Assembly: GCA_002742845.1 (NCBI GenBank)
Contig: DLUH01000001.1
Coordinates: 246,501-310,500 of the forward strand
Source of the DNA: Sulfurovum sp. UBA12169
GTDB lineage: Bacteria; Campylobacterota; Campylobacteria; Campylobacterales; Sulfurovaceae
Length of the DNA: 64,000 nt
Reading direction: 5' to 3'
Positions 1 through 7,584 of the stretch are shown one piece after another. The translations under genes were made by a program, and so were the position numbers. The notes beneath the pieces were generated by a model. The model did no database searches, was not told the origin of the DNA, and saw only the letters and a program-made list of their open reading frames with translations. How positions within the stretch are numbered: position 1 is the stretch's first letter; each line of letters starts with the position of its first letter.

Positions 1-128
1 GCCGGATAGGCAGCTTAGAAACAAAATGCGCTTTCTATTGTGCTTCTTATTTGGTACACTGCCGGATAAGCAGCTTAGAAATTGTGAAAATCCCGAATTA
101 ATACGAGATAGCAGTACACTGCCGGATA
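1..128 (+). CRISPR. Distal end of a type I-F-like CRISPR array (partial)
   Basis: Two repeat units are visible plus a truncated third. The first (1-21) lacks its first 7 bases because the window begins inside it. The second is a full 28-nt unit (54-81). The third starts at 114 and matches only about 15 bases before diverging. The two spacers, 22-53 and 82-113, are each exactly 32 nt. The repeat has the CTGCC...GGCAG stem, the start GTACACTGCC and the end CAGCTTAGAAA, close to the known I-F consensus, which also has 28-nt repeats and 32-nt spacers. The middle unit has a G-to-A change in the stem. Polarity and decay place the leader and cas genes upstream, outside the window. No cas gene is visible here. 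Confidence 0.88.
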
Positions 129-411
129 TAATGTCCCCGTTTGTCAAGACAGATTTTTGAGAACTTCTTATCATTACCATACAAGCCAAACCACAGACCT
201 AGAAAAGTGCTGAATTACAAAATACTGTATGAGGTATTTTTTACAGAATTTGCTAAAGTTTTAGCTGCTTGATTGAGGTGGAATTGCACTTGTGATTAGA
301 ATTGGCAAGTTTATTTAATCCGTTCAAAACCAATGGTGACAGTCGTGGTGACACTAAGAAAACTTTAAGTTTTTGAAATCTTCTGAAAGTACGGCTTTTG
401 GGAGGTTAAAT
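129..411. other. Non-coding stretch between CRISPR end and tRNA-fMet
   Basis: No credible gene. The last CRISPR repeat stops abruptly and is followed by an unrelated segment (TGTCCCCGTTTGTCAAGACA at 132-151) that looks like an insertion-sequence end, but no partner end or transposase was found. A short open stretch of about 24 codons ending near 379 could be a recombinase tail or chance. The position beside the 3' end of a tRNA gene is a classic island boundary, but I see no duplicated tRNA end. Confidence 0.4.
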
Positions 412-488
<77 letters not shown>

Positions 489-522
489 ACAGATGAAAAA
501 AAGAAGGATTTAAAAATCCTGG

Positions 523-597
523 TGGATGGGGTAGAGGGATTCGAACCCCCGAATATCGGTACCAAAAACCGAGGCCTTACCGCTTGGCGATACCCCA
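523..597 (-). tRNA. tRNA-Gln (anticodon TTG)
   Basis: This 75-nt minus-strand cloverleaf has acceptor arms TGGGGTA and TACCCCA, anticodon loop TTTTGGT (anticodon TTG, reading CAA/CAG), a T-arm with GTTCGAATC, and an encoded CCA. It is the first gene after a consensus promoter and is followed by tRNA-fMet. Confidence 0.95.
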
Positions 598-630
598 ATC
601 TTCATAAGTCTAACTGCTTATGTGGACGGC

Positions 631-659
631 ATTATACTCCAAAGACACACGCTTGTCAA
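631..659 (-). promoter_or_regulatory. Consensus sigma-70 promoter of the tRNA-Gln/tRNA-fMet unit
   Basis: On the minus strand there is a perfect -35 TTGACA (654-659), a 17-nt spacer and a perfect -10 TATAAT (631-636). This puts the start of transcription about 25 nt before tRNA-Gln. Full -35 boxes are uncommon for protein genes in this phylum but expected for stable RNAs. Confidence 0.85.
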
Positions 660-709
660 GACCTATTTTCAAAAAACTCACAAAAGTTGTGAAATAAAGT
701 GCAAAAAGG

Positions 710-715
710 TATAAT
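710..715 (+). promoter_or_regulatory. Probable -10 box of ribBA
   Basis: TATAAT lies 53 nt before the ribBA start, preceded by an A/T-rich stretch without a clear -35, the usual form of a housekeeping promoter in Campylobacterota. It diverges from the tRNA promoter. Confidence 0.5.
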
Positions 716-768
716 GTTTTTACAATTACTATATTTTACAGCAAGTGTAAAAGCGGGGGAACAGAGAA

Positions 769-1800
769 ATGTCACAAGATGCGATAAAGAGAGTAGAAAA
801 AGCCATACAGGATATCAAGCATGGCAAGATGGTCATTATGATGGACGATGAGGATCGCGAAAACGAAGGGGATCTGGTCTACGCTGCCACATTTTCTACT
901 CCACAGATGGTGAACTTTATGGCAAAAGAGGCTAGAGGGCTTATCTGTGCGCCTATCACCAATGAGATAGCTGCCAAACTCGACCTTGTACCGATGGTGA
1001 GCCGCAACATCTCAAACCATGAAACAGCCTTTACTGTTTCTATAGATTCAAAAACAGCTACGACGGGTATCTCCGCGCACGAAAGGGATGACTGTATCTG
1101 CAAGCTCGCCCATCCTTTGACGACTGCGGAGGATTTTGTTCGTCCGGGGCATATCTTTCCTTTGATCGCCAAAGACGGGGGCGTCCTGGTGCGCACCGGA
1201 CATACTGAGGGGTCGGTCGATCTTTGCAAGCTTGCAGGCTTGGCTCCCGCAGCGGTGATATGCGAGATCATCAAGGATGACGGTACGATGGCACGGATGG
1301 ATGATCTGAAAACTTTTTCTGCGACGCACAATCTGTCCATCGTTTATATCTCTGATATCGTTGAATATCGGCTGGCAAACGAGCAGCTTATCAAGCGTCT
1401 CTCTTCTGATGAGGGTGAACTCAGAGGCACAAAGGTAAAAAAGATGACATACGTTGATCACCTTGACAGGGTACATACGGTTGTGCAGTTTTATAAAGTG
1501 CATGAAACATCCAATGTAAAATTTCACAATATCGGCTCTGATATCGATCTTATACTCGACGACAAACGTTTCAACACCCTGCACAACGCCATGGAGTACT
1601 TGAAAACCAACGGAGGAACGCTGATCTTTCTGGATACCAAAACCATTTCTCACGAACAAGCCAAAGAGTTTGGCGTAGGGGCCCAGATACTGAAAGATCT
1701 TGGCATCAAAAATATCAACCTTCTCACGACAAATAAAGAGACCGAATTTGTAGGTCTAAGCGGGTTTGGGTTGAACGTAGTAGACAAGATCATCATCTGA
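769..1800 (+). CDS. ribBA: 3,4-dihydroxy-2-butanone 4-phosphate synthase with decayed GTP cyclohydrolase II domain (RibBA-type)
   Basis: 343 residues. The N-terminal ~205 residues are a complete RibB domain, which makes 3,4-dihydroxy-2-butanone 4-phosphate from ribulose 5-phosphate for riboflavin. The acidic metal/substrate loop DDEDRENEGD (26-35) and the T-G-H-T-E-G-S-V-D segment near residue 150 are intact. The C-terminal ~140 residues still resemble the end of GTP cyclohydrolase II (GVGAQILKDLG, VGLSGFGLNVVD), but the three zinc-binding cysteines and the catalytic region are missing. Only the RibB activity is likely, and a separate RibA would be needed elsewhere, as known in Helicobacter and relatives. 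The start follows GGGGGA about 10 nt upstream. Confidence 0.9.
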   Translation: MSQDAIKRVEKAIQDIKHGKMVIMMDDEDRENEGDLVYAATFSTPQMVNFMAKEARGLICAPITNEIAAKLDLVPMVSRNISNHETAFTVSIDSKTATTGISAHERDDCICKLAHPLTTAEDFVRPGHIFPLIAKDGGVLVRTGHTEGSVDLCKLAGLAPAAVICEIIKDDGTMARMDDLKTFSATHNLSIVYISDIVEYRLANEQLIKRLSSDEGELRGTKVKKMTYVDHLDRVHTVVQFYKVHETSNVKFHNIGSDIDLILDDKRFNTLHNAMEYLKTNGGTLIFLDTKTISHEQAKEFGVGAQILKDLGIKNINLLTTNKETEFVGLSGFGLNVVDKIII

Positions 1801-1825
1801 TCAAACAGGATGCGACACAAAGAGA

Positions 1826-3421
1826 ATGAAAAAATATTTTCAAAAGATCAGTTTAAGTGCGATCAACCTGTATGGGGTGATAATTCTTTTTCTGTTTGCT
1901 ATCCTTTTCACTTTTCTTGTAATCTTTGAAGAGTATAGAGATTTTGAACAAGAAGAGGTGCTTTTGCGTCAAAACTATTTGACGGCACAAAAACAGCACA
2001 TTCAAGATGAAGCAAGGCGTGTTTTAACCTATATTCGGTACGAGCACGACAGATCAAAAAAACAAGACCAGGAGATGCTTAAAGAAAGAATAGTAAGTTC
2101 CATCGAACATCTTTTTAGCAAAAAAAACAGCAGCAGCTATATTTTTATCTACACCCTTGAAGGAGCAAACATCTCCGATCCGAACAAACCTAAAAATCTT
2201 AACAAAAAAATGAGCCAGTTAGACAACGAAAACGGTTTTGATGTACTTGATGCGCTTATAAAAAAAGCAAAAACCGGCGGAGGGTATGTTGAATACGTTT
2301 GGGACAATCCGGTTACAAAACAACTTTCAAAAAAAATTTCTTATGTGACCGGATTTGAGCCGTACGGCTGGCTTGTCGGAACGGGAGTTTATCTCGATGA
2401 GATCGAAAATCTTATGATGGAGAGAAAGCGTGTCCTCAAGGAGCGTTTGATCAAATACATGATGGAGATTTTGACGCTTGCTACGATTTTATTTGGCTTG
2501 GCTTTTGCAGGTATGAAATTGATCAACGGGATTATTCGCAACGAGATAGACACTTTTAGGGATTTTTTTAAAAAGGCCGTCGAACACTACGTGGTGATCG
2601 ATAAAAAGCAGATATACTTTAAAGAGTTTCACATTTTGGTTCAATATGTCAACGAAATGGTAAGTGCCGTGCACCAAAAAAATTATGAACTTAAAAAGCT
2701 GAATGCATCTTTGGAAAAAAAGGTTTTGGAAAAAACAGCAAAACTGCAAAAGCAGATGGAATACAACAAACAGCTGGTAAATATGCAAGACAGCTTTATC
2801 AAACATTCTATTCATGAGATCAATACGCCTTTAGCCGTGATCATGACGCATATAGATATCTATAAGATGAAGTACGGCCAAAACAGTTATCTTTCCAAGA
2901 TAGAAGCAGCAAGCAAGATGATTGCCAATATCTACGATGATCTCAGCTATCTGGTGAAAAAAGACCGCATCATCTATGAGAAGCATTGGATTGATTTTTC
3001 TTCTTTTTTGCATGAGCGCATTGTGTTTTTTGAAGAAATCGCTGTAGGCAACGGACATAAAATTCAAGAAGAGATTGAAGGGGGGGGTGTGATCTATTTT
3101 AATGAGATAGAGTTGCAGCGCATCATAGACAACAACCTTTCAAATGCTATCAAATATGCCAAGAAATCAACAGATATATGGATCAGGCTGTATAAAGAAA
3201 AAGATACCGCTGTCTTAACATGCGCTACGCACTCGAAAAAAATAGAAAACACAAAGCAGATATTTGAAGCGTTCCATCAAGAAGAGACACAAGCAGGCGG
3301 ATTTGGTTTGGGCCTGGAGATCGTAGGTGCCATCTGCCAAAAAGAGGACATCAGAATCGAAGTTGATTCGAATGACGAACTCACCACATTTGCTTACTAT
3401 TTTAAAAAGGTTTCTCCATGA
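1826..3421 (+). CDS. Cache-domain sensor histidine kinase
   Basis: 531 residues. A first membrane helix (~12-32), an extracytoplasmic Cache-type sensor region (~35-200, including GWLVGTGVYLDEIENL), a second helix (~209-232), a long coiled linker, then the kinase core. The phosphoacceptor is His330 in HEINTPL, the N box starts near residue 436 (NNLSNAIKYAK) and a glycine-rich FGLGLEI follows. It probably senses a small carboxylate or similar ligand (inference from the Cache fold and the acetate genes downstream). It overlaps the response regulator by 4 nt, so the two are a cognate pair. Residues 419-421 are encoded within a run of eight G (3080-3087), a possible slippage site just before the ATP-binding N box. 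Confidence 0.88.
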   Translation: MKKYFQKISLSAINLYGVIILFLFAILFTFLVIFEEYRDFEQEEVLLRQNYLTAQKQHIQDEARRVLTYIRYEHDRSKKQDQEMLKERIVSSIEHLFSKKNSSSYIFIYTLEGANISDPNKPKNLNKKMSQLDNENGFDVLDALIKKAKTGGGYVEYVWDNPVTKQLSKKISYVTGFEPYGWLVGTGVYLDEIENLMMERKRVLKERLIKYMMEILTLATILFGLAFAGMKLINGIIRNEIDTFRDFFKKAVEHYVVIDKKQIYFKEFHILVQYVNEMVSAVHQKNYELKKLNASLEKKVLEKTAKLQKQMEYNKQLVNMQDSFIKHSIHEINTPLAVIMTHIDIYKMKYGQNSYLSKIEAASKMIANIYDDLSYLVKKDRIIYEKHWIDFSSFLHERIVFFEEIAVGNGHKIQEEIEGGGVIYFNEIELQRIIDNNLSNAIKYAKKSTDIWIRLYKEKDTAVLTCATHSKKIENTKQIFEAFHQEETQAGGFGLGLEIVGAICQKEDIRIEVDSNDELTTFAYYFKKVSP

Positions 3422-4080
3422 AGGTTTTTTTGCTTGAAGACGAAAAGATGCTCCAAAGCGCTATAGCAGAGTATTTGACGCAAACGGGCTATCTTGTGCA
3501 GATGGGCGAAGACGGCCTGGAAGCATACGAGATGATCAGCCAAAACGAATATGATTTGCTGATCCTTGATATCAATACCCCCTCCCTAAACGGTCTTGCG
3601 CTTTTAGAAAAACTCCAAAATGACAAAATTTACATTCCGACAATCTTTATCTCGGCAATCACCCAGATAGAGCAGATCAGCAAAGCGTATGAGCTTGGGT
3701 GTTATGATTATCTTAAAAAACCTTTTCATCTCAAAGAGCTTACGCTGCACATAGACCGTTTGCTCAAAATGGCAGATATCACGTCAAAAAATCATGTCAA
3801 AATCAGCAAAATGTACACTTACGATCTGCAAAATAAACGGCTTTTCTTTGACAATGAGGAACAGACGCTTACACCAAAACAAGCCCAGATCATAGAACTG
3901 CTGGCTTCAAATATAGAGAAAATCGTTGATTTTGACATGCTGCGTTATGATGTTTGGGACAGAAACGATATAGATAATGCCACAATCAGAGCAGAAGTCC
4001 ACAGGGTCAGACAGATTCTCAAGGAGGATATTGTAGAGAGTCTTAAAGGGGTAGGGTATAGGCTAAAACGTATCAAATAA
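3418..4080 (+). CDS. OmpR-family response regulator
   Basis: 220 residues. The receiver domain (1-~120) has the acidic pair E7/D8, phosphoacceptor Asp51 (LLILD) and the conserved Lys in LKKPF near residue 100. A winged-helix DNA-binding domain follows (~130-218, with TPKQAQIIELL and a final GVGYRLK). The start ATG overlaps the stop of the kinase gene, so the pair is translationally coupled. The nearest likely target is the porin promoter directly downstream, where direct repeats 11 nt apart are visible. The regulon itself is inference. Confidence 0.88.
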   Translation: MKVFLLEDEKMLQSAIAEYLTQTGYLVQMGEDGLEAYEMISQNEYDLLILDINTPSLNGLALLEKLQNDKIYIPTIFISAITQIEQISKAYELGCYDYLKKPFHLKELTLHIDRLLKMADITSKNHVKISKMYTYDLQNKRLFFDNEEQTLTPKQAQIIELLASNIEKIVDFDMLRYDVWDRNDIDNATIRAEVHRVRQILKEDIVESLKGVGYRLKRIK

Positions 4081-4147
4081 ACAGCTTTTTTTATTTTTGT
4101 GTAACAAAACTATACATTACTTTCTTTTTGTTTCTCTTTTTTGTCCG

Positions 4148-4187
4148 ATGCTATGTTAATGCTATTTTTAACACTCATAATGAGTGT
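4148..4187 (+). promoter_or_regulatory. Candidate operator/promoter of the porin gene
   Basis: ATGCTAT occurs twice (4148-4154 and 4159-4165), exactly 11 nt apart, as expected for tandem OmpR-type binding. Each copy could also be read as an extended -10 (TGCTATNNT). A palindrome ACACTCAT-A-ATGAGTGT follows at 4171-4187, 24 nt before the porin start. The role of either element is inferred. Confidence 0.45.
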
Positions 4188-4211
4188 ATCAAAATTGATT
4201 TGGAGGAAAAT

Positions 4212-5531
4212 ATGAGAAAAATTGCGTTAAGTTTGGTTACAGTCGCAATGCTTTCAAGCGGCGCCATGGCAGCCGAAACACTGGAAGAGGCTTTAACAGA
4301 AGGTGAATTTTCAGGGGTTTTGCGAACGTTTTATATCGATAGAACCTACAATACCGGAGCTACAATCAATCGAAATTCTTTGTCGGTAGGCGGGTATTTC
4401 GGATATGAAACGGCACCATGGTATGGGCTAAGCATCGGGGCGAAAGGGTACTCTACGAACAAAGTAGATATCCACGGCAGCGCGACGGAAGCAACCAGTT
4501 ATGATCCGTCGCTTTTTGGTGACGGTTTGGATTCGTACACGTTCTTGGGCGAATTGTATATGAACTACAAAAGAGACAATACGACACTTAAAGTGGGCCG
4601 CCAAAGACTTGATACGCCGATGGCAGGAAGCGATGAAGCCAGAATGCTGCCCAACCTTTTTGAAGCAGCAGTGCTCAGCAACACAGACATTAAGGACACC
4701 ACTCTTATCTTGGCGCATGTGACTAAAGAGACTGCAGGAACATTCAGCAACATTTATGATAACAGTATGTTGGGACTTCAAAGTGGCTATGGTCTTGGTA
4801 CTGTTGCTGCTCAAAGCGGAGAATTTGAAGATATGGGCGAGATCGCGCTGGGCACAGGAAACGATACCGACGGTGTCACCGCAGCAGCGGCGATCTACAA
4901 AGGTATCCCCGGCTTGACGCTTCAGGCGTGGGATTACTATGCGCATGATATCCTCAATGCACTCTATCTTCAGGCGGATTACGGATGGGATTGTTTGCTA
5001 AACAGCGCAGTAAAAATGAACGCTTCTGCACAATACATCTATGAAAGCGAAGTGGGTGATGCGCTTGCCGGAGATGTAGAGAGCAACTATTTTGGAGCCA
5101 AACTGGGCGCAGCCTACAATGCCCTCAGCGGATATGCGGCGTTTTCGACGACCGGATCAAACAATGACACCGTCACAAACGGCGGGATAATCAGCCCGTG
5201 GGGCGGTATGCCGGCCTTTACGCAAGGGATGGTAACAAGACATATGTTCTTTGCCGACACCGATGCATGGAAAGTGGCCGCAAGCTATAACTTCAAAGAT
5301 CACGGTATGCCGTTGGTTGCAACGGCGTACTATACATCGTTTGATATCGGTGCAGACAATACTTATCAGCCAGGTATTGCATGGGAAGCCGAAGAGAGCG
5401 GACTTGATTTTTCTTATATACCGGAATCTATGAAAAATGTCGAGTTTAAACTCAGAGCCAATTTTACGACAGATTTTGCTCCCGGAACAGACTGGGATGA
5501 GTATCGGTTTATCGTAAACTATAATTTCTAA
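4212..5531 (+). CDS. Outer-membrane porin (OprD/Campylobacter major porin-like)
   Basis: 439 residues. The open frame extends upstream to 4128, but the ATG at 4212 is preferred: it follows a strong GGAGG and gives a clean signal peptide (MRKIALSLVTVAMLSSGAMA, cleavage before AETLEEAL). The mature part alternates polar and aromatic residues as in a beta barrel and ends in YRFIVNYNF, with the C-terminal Phe typical of outer-membrane proteins. Motifs such as LKVGRQRLDTPMAGSDEARMLPNLFEA resemble the OprD-like porins of this phylum. It sits between a two-component system and an acetate transporter, so a role in uptake of small organic acids is plausible but inferred. Confidence 0.85.
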   Translation: MRKIALSLVTVAMLSSGAMAAETLEEALTEGEFSGVLRTFYIDRTYNTGATINRNSLSVGGYFGYETAPWYGLSIGAKGYSTNKVDIHGSATEATSYDPSLFGDGLDSYTFLGELYMNYKRDNTTLKVGRQRLDTPMAGSDEARMLPNLFEAAVLSNTDIKDTTLILAHVTKETAGTFSNIYDNSMLGLQSGYGLGTVAAQSGEFEDMGEIALGTGNDTDGVTAAAAIYKGIPGLTLQAWDYYAHDILNALYLQADYGWDCLLNSAVKMNASAQYIYESEVGDALAGDVESNYFGAKLGAAYNALSGYAAFSTTGSNNDTVTNGGIISPWGGMPAFTQGMVTRHMFFADTDAWKVAASYNFKDHGMPLVATAYYTSFDIGADNTYQPGIAWEAEESGLDFSYIPESMKNVEFKLRANFTTDFAPGTDWDEYRFIVNYNF

Positions 5532-5543
5532 CAAGGAGAAATG

Positions 5544-5849
5544 ATGAAAAAAGAGACTGTAGAGCAGATCAAAAATGATCCTAAATACCAAGAACTTGTT
5601 TCAAAAAGAAGTCGTTTTGCATGGACACTTTCTATTATTATGCTGGTAATTTATTATGGATTCATTTTGGTTATCGCATTTGATCCGAGTTTGCTTGGCA
5701 CTAAGCTAGGTTCGGGTGTTACCACATGGGGTATTCCTATAGGAGTGGGGATTATTGTAATTGCTTTTGTCTTGACGGGAATTTATGTCAAAAGAGCCAA
5801 CACTGAATTTGACGACTTGAGTCGCCAAGTCAAAGAGGCATTAAAATAA
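5544..5849 (+). CDS. yjcH: DUF485 inner-membrane protein (YjcH-like)
   Basis: About 101 residues with two membrane helices (~25-47 and ~62-82). It matches the DUF485 pattern: [17 protein letters not shown], then [21 protein letters not shown] and KRANTEFD. In Escherichia coli the homologue lies between acs and actP; its function is unknown, perhaps an accessory subunit of the acetate symporter. An ATG three bases earlier (5541) is also possible, but it is only 2 nt from the AAGGAG, so 5544 is better spaced. It lies just after the porin and 10 nt before actP. Confidence 0.85.
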   Translation: MKKETVEQIKNDPKYQELVSKRSRFAWTLSIIMLVIYYGFILVIAFDPSLLGTKLGSGVTTWGIPIGVGIIVIAFVLTGIYVKRANTEFDDLSRQVKEALK

Positions 5850-5859
5850 AAGGGCGAAG

Positions 5860-7530
5860 ATGAAGAAAATTTTACTATCTTTCATGGCACTGGGGGCCAT
5901 GGTATTTGCAGCGGGCGCGCTAGAGGGTGAGGTGCAAAAGCAGCCTCTGAATATTTCAGCGATTATTATGTTTTTAGTTTTTGTGGCAGGAACATTGGGT
6001 ATCACTTACTGGGCAGCCAAAAGAACGAAAACCGCTAAAGATTTCTATACTGCCGGCGGAGGTATTACAGGATTTCAAAATGGATTGGCGATCGCAGGGG
6101 ACTATATGTCGGCGGCTTCCTTTTTGGGGATTTCGGCACTGGTTTACGGCGCAGGGTATGATGGACTGATCTATTCGATCGGATTCTTGGTAGGTTGGCC
6201 GGTTATTTTATTTTTGGTTTCTGAAAGACTAAGAAATCTTGGAAAATATACTTTTTCGGATGTAGTTGCTTATAGACTTAAGCAAGGACCTATAAGAACT
6301 ATGGCAGCCTCAGGGGCGATCGCTACGGTTGTGTTGTATCTGATCGCTCAAATGGTAGGAGCAGGACAGCTTATTCAGCTTCTTTTTGGACTTCCTTACT
6401 CGTGGGCGGTAGTGCTTGTCGGTGCTCTTATGATCATGTATGTGACCTTCGGTGGAATGCTTGCAACTACTTGGGTACAGATCATCAAAGCATGTTTGTT
6501 GCTTGCGGGAGCTACGTTTATGGCGCTGGCGGTATTGGCACATTTTGGTTTCAGTTTTGAAGCGCTTTTCGCAAAAGCAGTAGAGGTGCACCCTAAGGGT
6601 GAAGCGATTATGAGTCCCGGCGGACTGGTGTCTGATCCTGTCTCTGCGATTTCTCTTGGACTTGCATTGATGTTGGGGACTGCGGGATTGCCTCATATTC
6701 TGATGAGATTTTTTACGGTTGCTGATGCGAAAGAAGCGAGAAAATCTGTATTCTATGCAACAGGTTTTATCGGATATTTCTATATCCTTACCTTTACCAT
6801 CGGATTTGGTGCTATCGTAATGGTACTTAACAACCCTGAATATCTTGATCTTGCCAAACAGGCGATAGAGGGCGGCGCACCTATCTTGGGCGGTAACAAT
6901 ATGGCAGCAGTGCATCTATCGCATGCGGTAGGAGGAAACTTCTTTTTAGGCTTTATTTCTGCGGTGGCATTTGCTACGATTTTGGCGGTGGTTGCAGGGC
7001 TTACATTGGCGGGAGCGTCAGCTATTTCGCATGACCTTTATGCCAATGTTTTCATGAAAGGCAAAGTGGATGAAGCAAAAGAGATGAAAGTTTCCAAAAT
7101 GGCAACGGTAGGACTTGGCGTGATTGCCATTTTGCTTGGAATTGCTTTTGAAAAACAAAATATTGCATTTTTGGTTGGACTTGCGTTTGCGATTGCGGCG
7201 TCAGCAAACTTCCCTGTGCTTTTTTTGGCAATGTTCTGGAAGAAACTTACTACACGCGGTGCGGTAATCGGCGGATTTATCGGGCTTTTGACGACAGTTA
7301 TATTGTTGATTATCAGCCCTGTTATTTGGGTAGAGGTTCTTGGCAATGCTGAGGCAATATTCCCTTATAAGCATCCGGCACTTTTCTCTGTGATCGCTGC
7401 ATTTGTAGCGATATGGTTCTTCTCGGTTACCGACAAGAGCGATGATGCGGCACGTGAGATAGAAGCATTTGATGCGCAAGATATCAGATCTCAAACAGGT
7501 ATTGGAGCAGAAGGTGCATCGGCACACTAA
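5860..7530 (+). CDS. actP: Acetate/cation symporter ActP
   Basis: 556 residues, a solute:sodium symporter family member with a cleavable-looking N-terminal segment and about 13 membrane helices. The family stretch [20 protein letters not shown] and the helices around [33 protein letters not shown] and [14 protein letters not shown] match ActP (YjcG), which takes up acetate and other short carboxylates with a cation. The length fits the family. The DUF485 gene upstream and acs downstream support acetate as substrate. A small hairpin at 7547-7567 separates it from the next gene. Confidence 0.92.
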   Translation: MKKILLSFMALGAMVFAAGALEGEVQKQPLNISAIIMFLVFVAGTLGITYWAAKRTKTAKDFYTAGGGITGFQNGLAIAGDYMSAASFLGISALVYGAGYDGLIYSIGFLVGWPVILFLVSERLRNLGKYTFSDVVAYRLKQGPIRTMAASGAIATVVLYLIAQMVGAGQLIQLLFGLPYSWAVVLVGALMIMYVTFGGMLATTWVQIIKACLLLAGATFMALAVLAHFGFSFEALFAKAVEVHPKGEAIMSPGGLVSDPVSAISLGLALMLGTAGLPHILMRFFTVADAKEARKSVFYATGFIGYFYILTFTIGFGAIVMVLNNPEYLDLAKQAIEGGAPILGGNNMAAVHLSHAVGGNFFLGFISAVAFATILAVVAGLTLAGASAISHDLYANVFMKGKVDEAKEMKVSKMATVGLGVIAILLGIAFEKQNIAFLVGLAFAIAASANFPVLFLAMFWKKLTTRGAVIGGFIGLLTTVILLIISPVIWVEVLGNAEAIFPYKHPALFSVIAAFVAIWFFSVTDKSDDAAREIEAFDAQDIRSQTGIGAEGASAH

Positions 7531-7546
7531 ACGCATTAAACGATGC

Positions 7547-7567
7547 AAAGCCGCTTCTGCGGTTTTC
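7547..7567 (+). terminator. Small hairpin after actP, possible attenuator
   Basis: CCGC and GCGG pair around a TTCT loop and are flanked by AAA and TTTT. The short stem suggests partial termination, which would lower expression of the regulatory genes relative to actP. The first in-frame ATG of the downstream gene (7543) lies just ahead of this hairpin, one reason to reject it as a start. Confidence 0.45.
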
Positions 7568-7584
7568 TCGATAGGAAATTGCAT

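Noticed and set aside
304-379. Short plus-strand frame ending near 379 that could be an integrase tail
   Set aside because: Only about 24 codons with an in-frame stop just upstream and no tyrosine-recombinase motif; too short to support.
4128-4211. Upstream extension of the porin gene
   Set aside because: No RBS; it would place a non-signal stretch before a perfect signal peptide and would cross the operator region.
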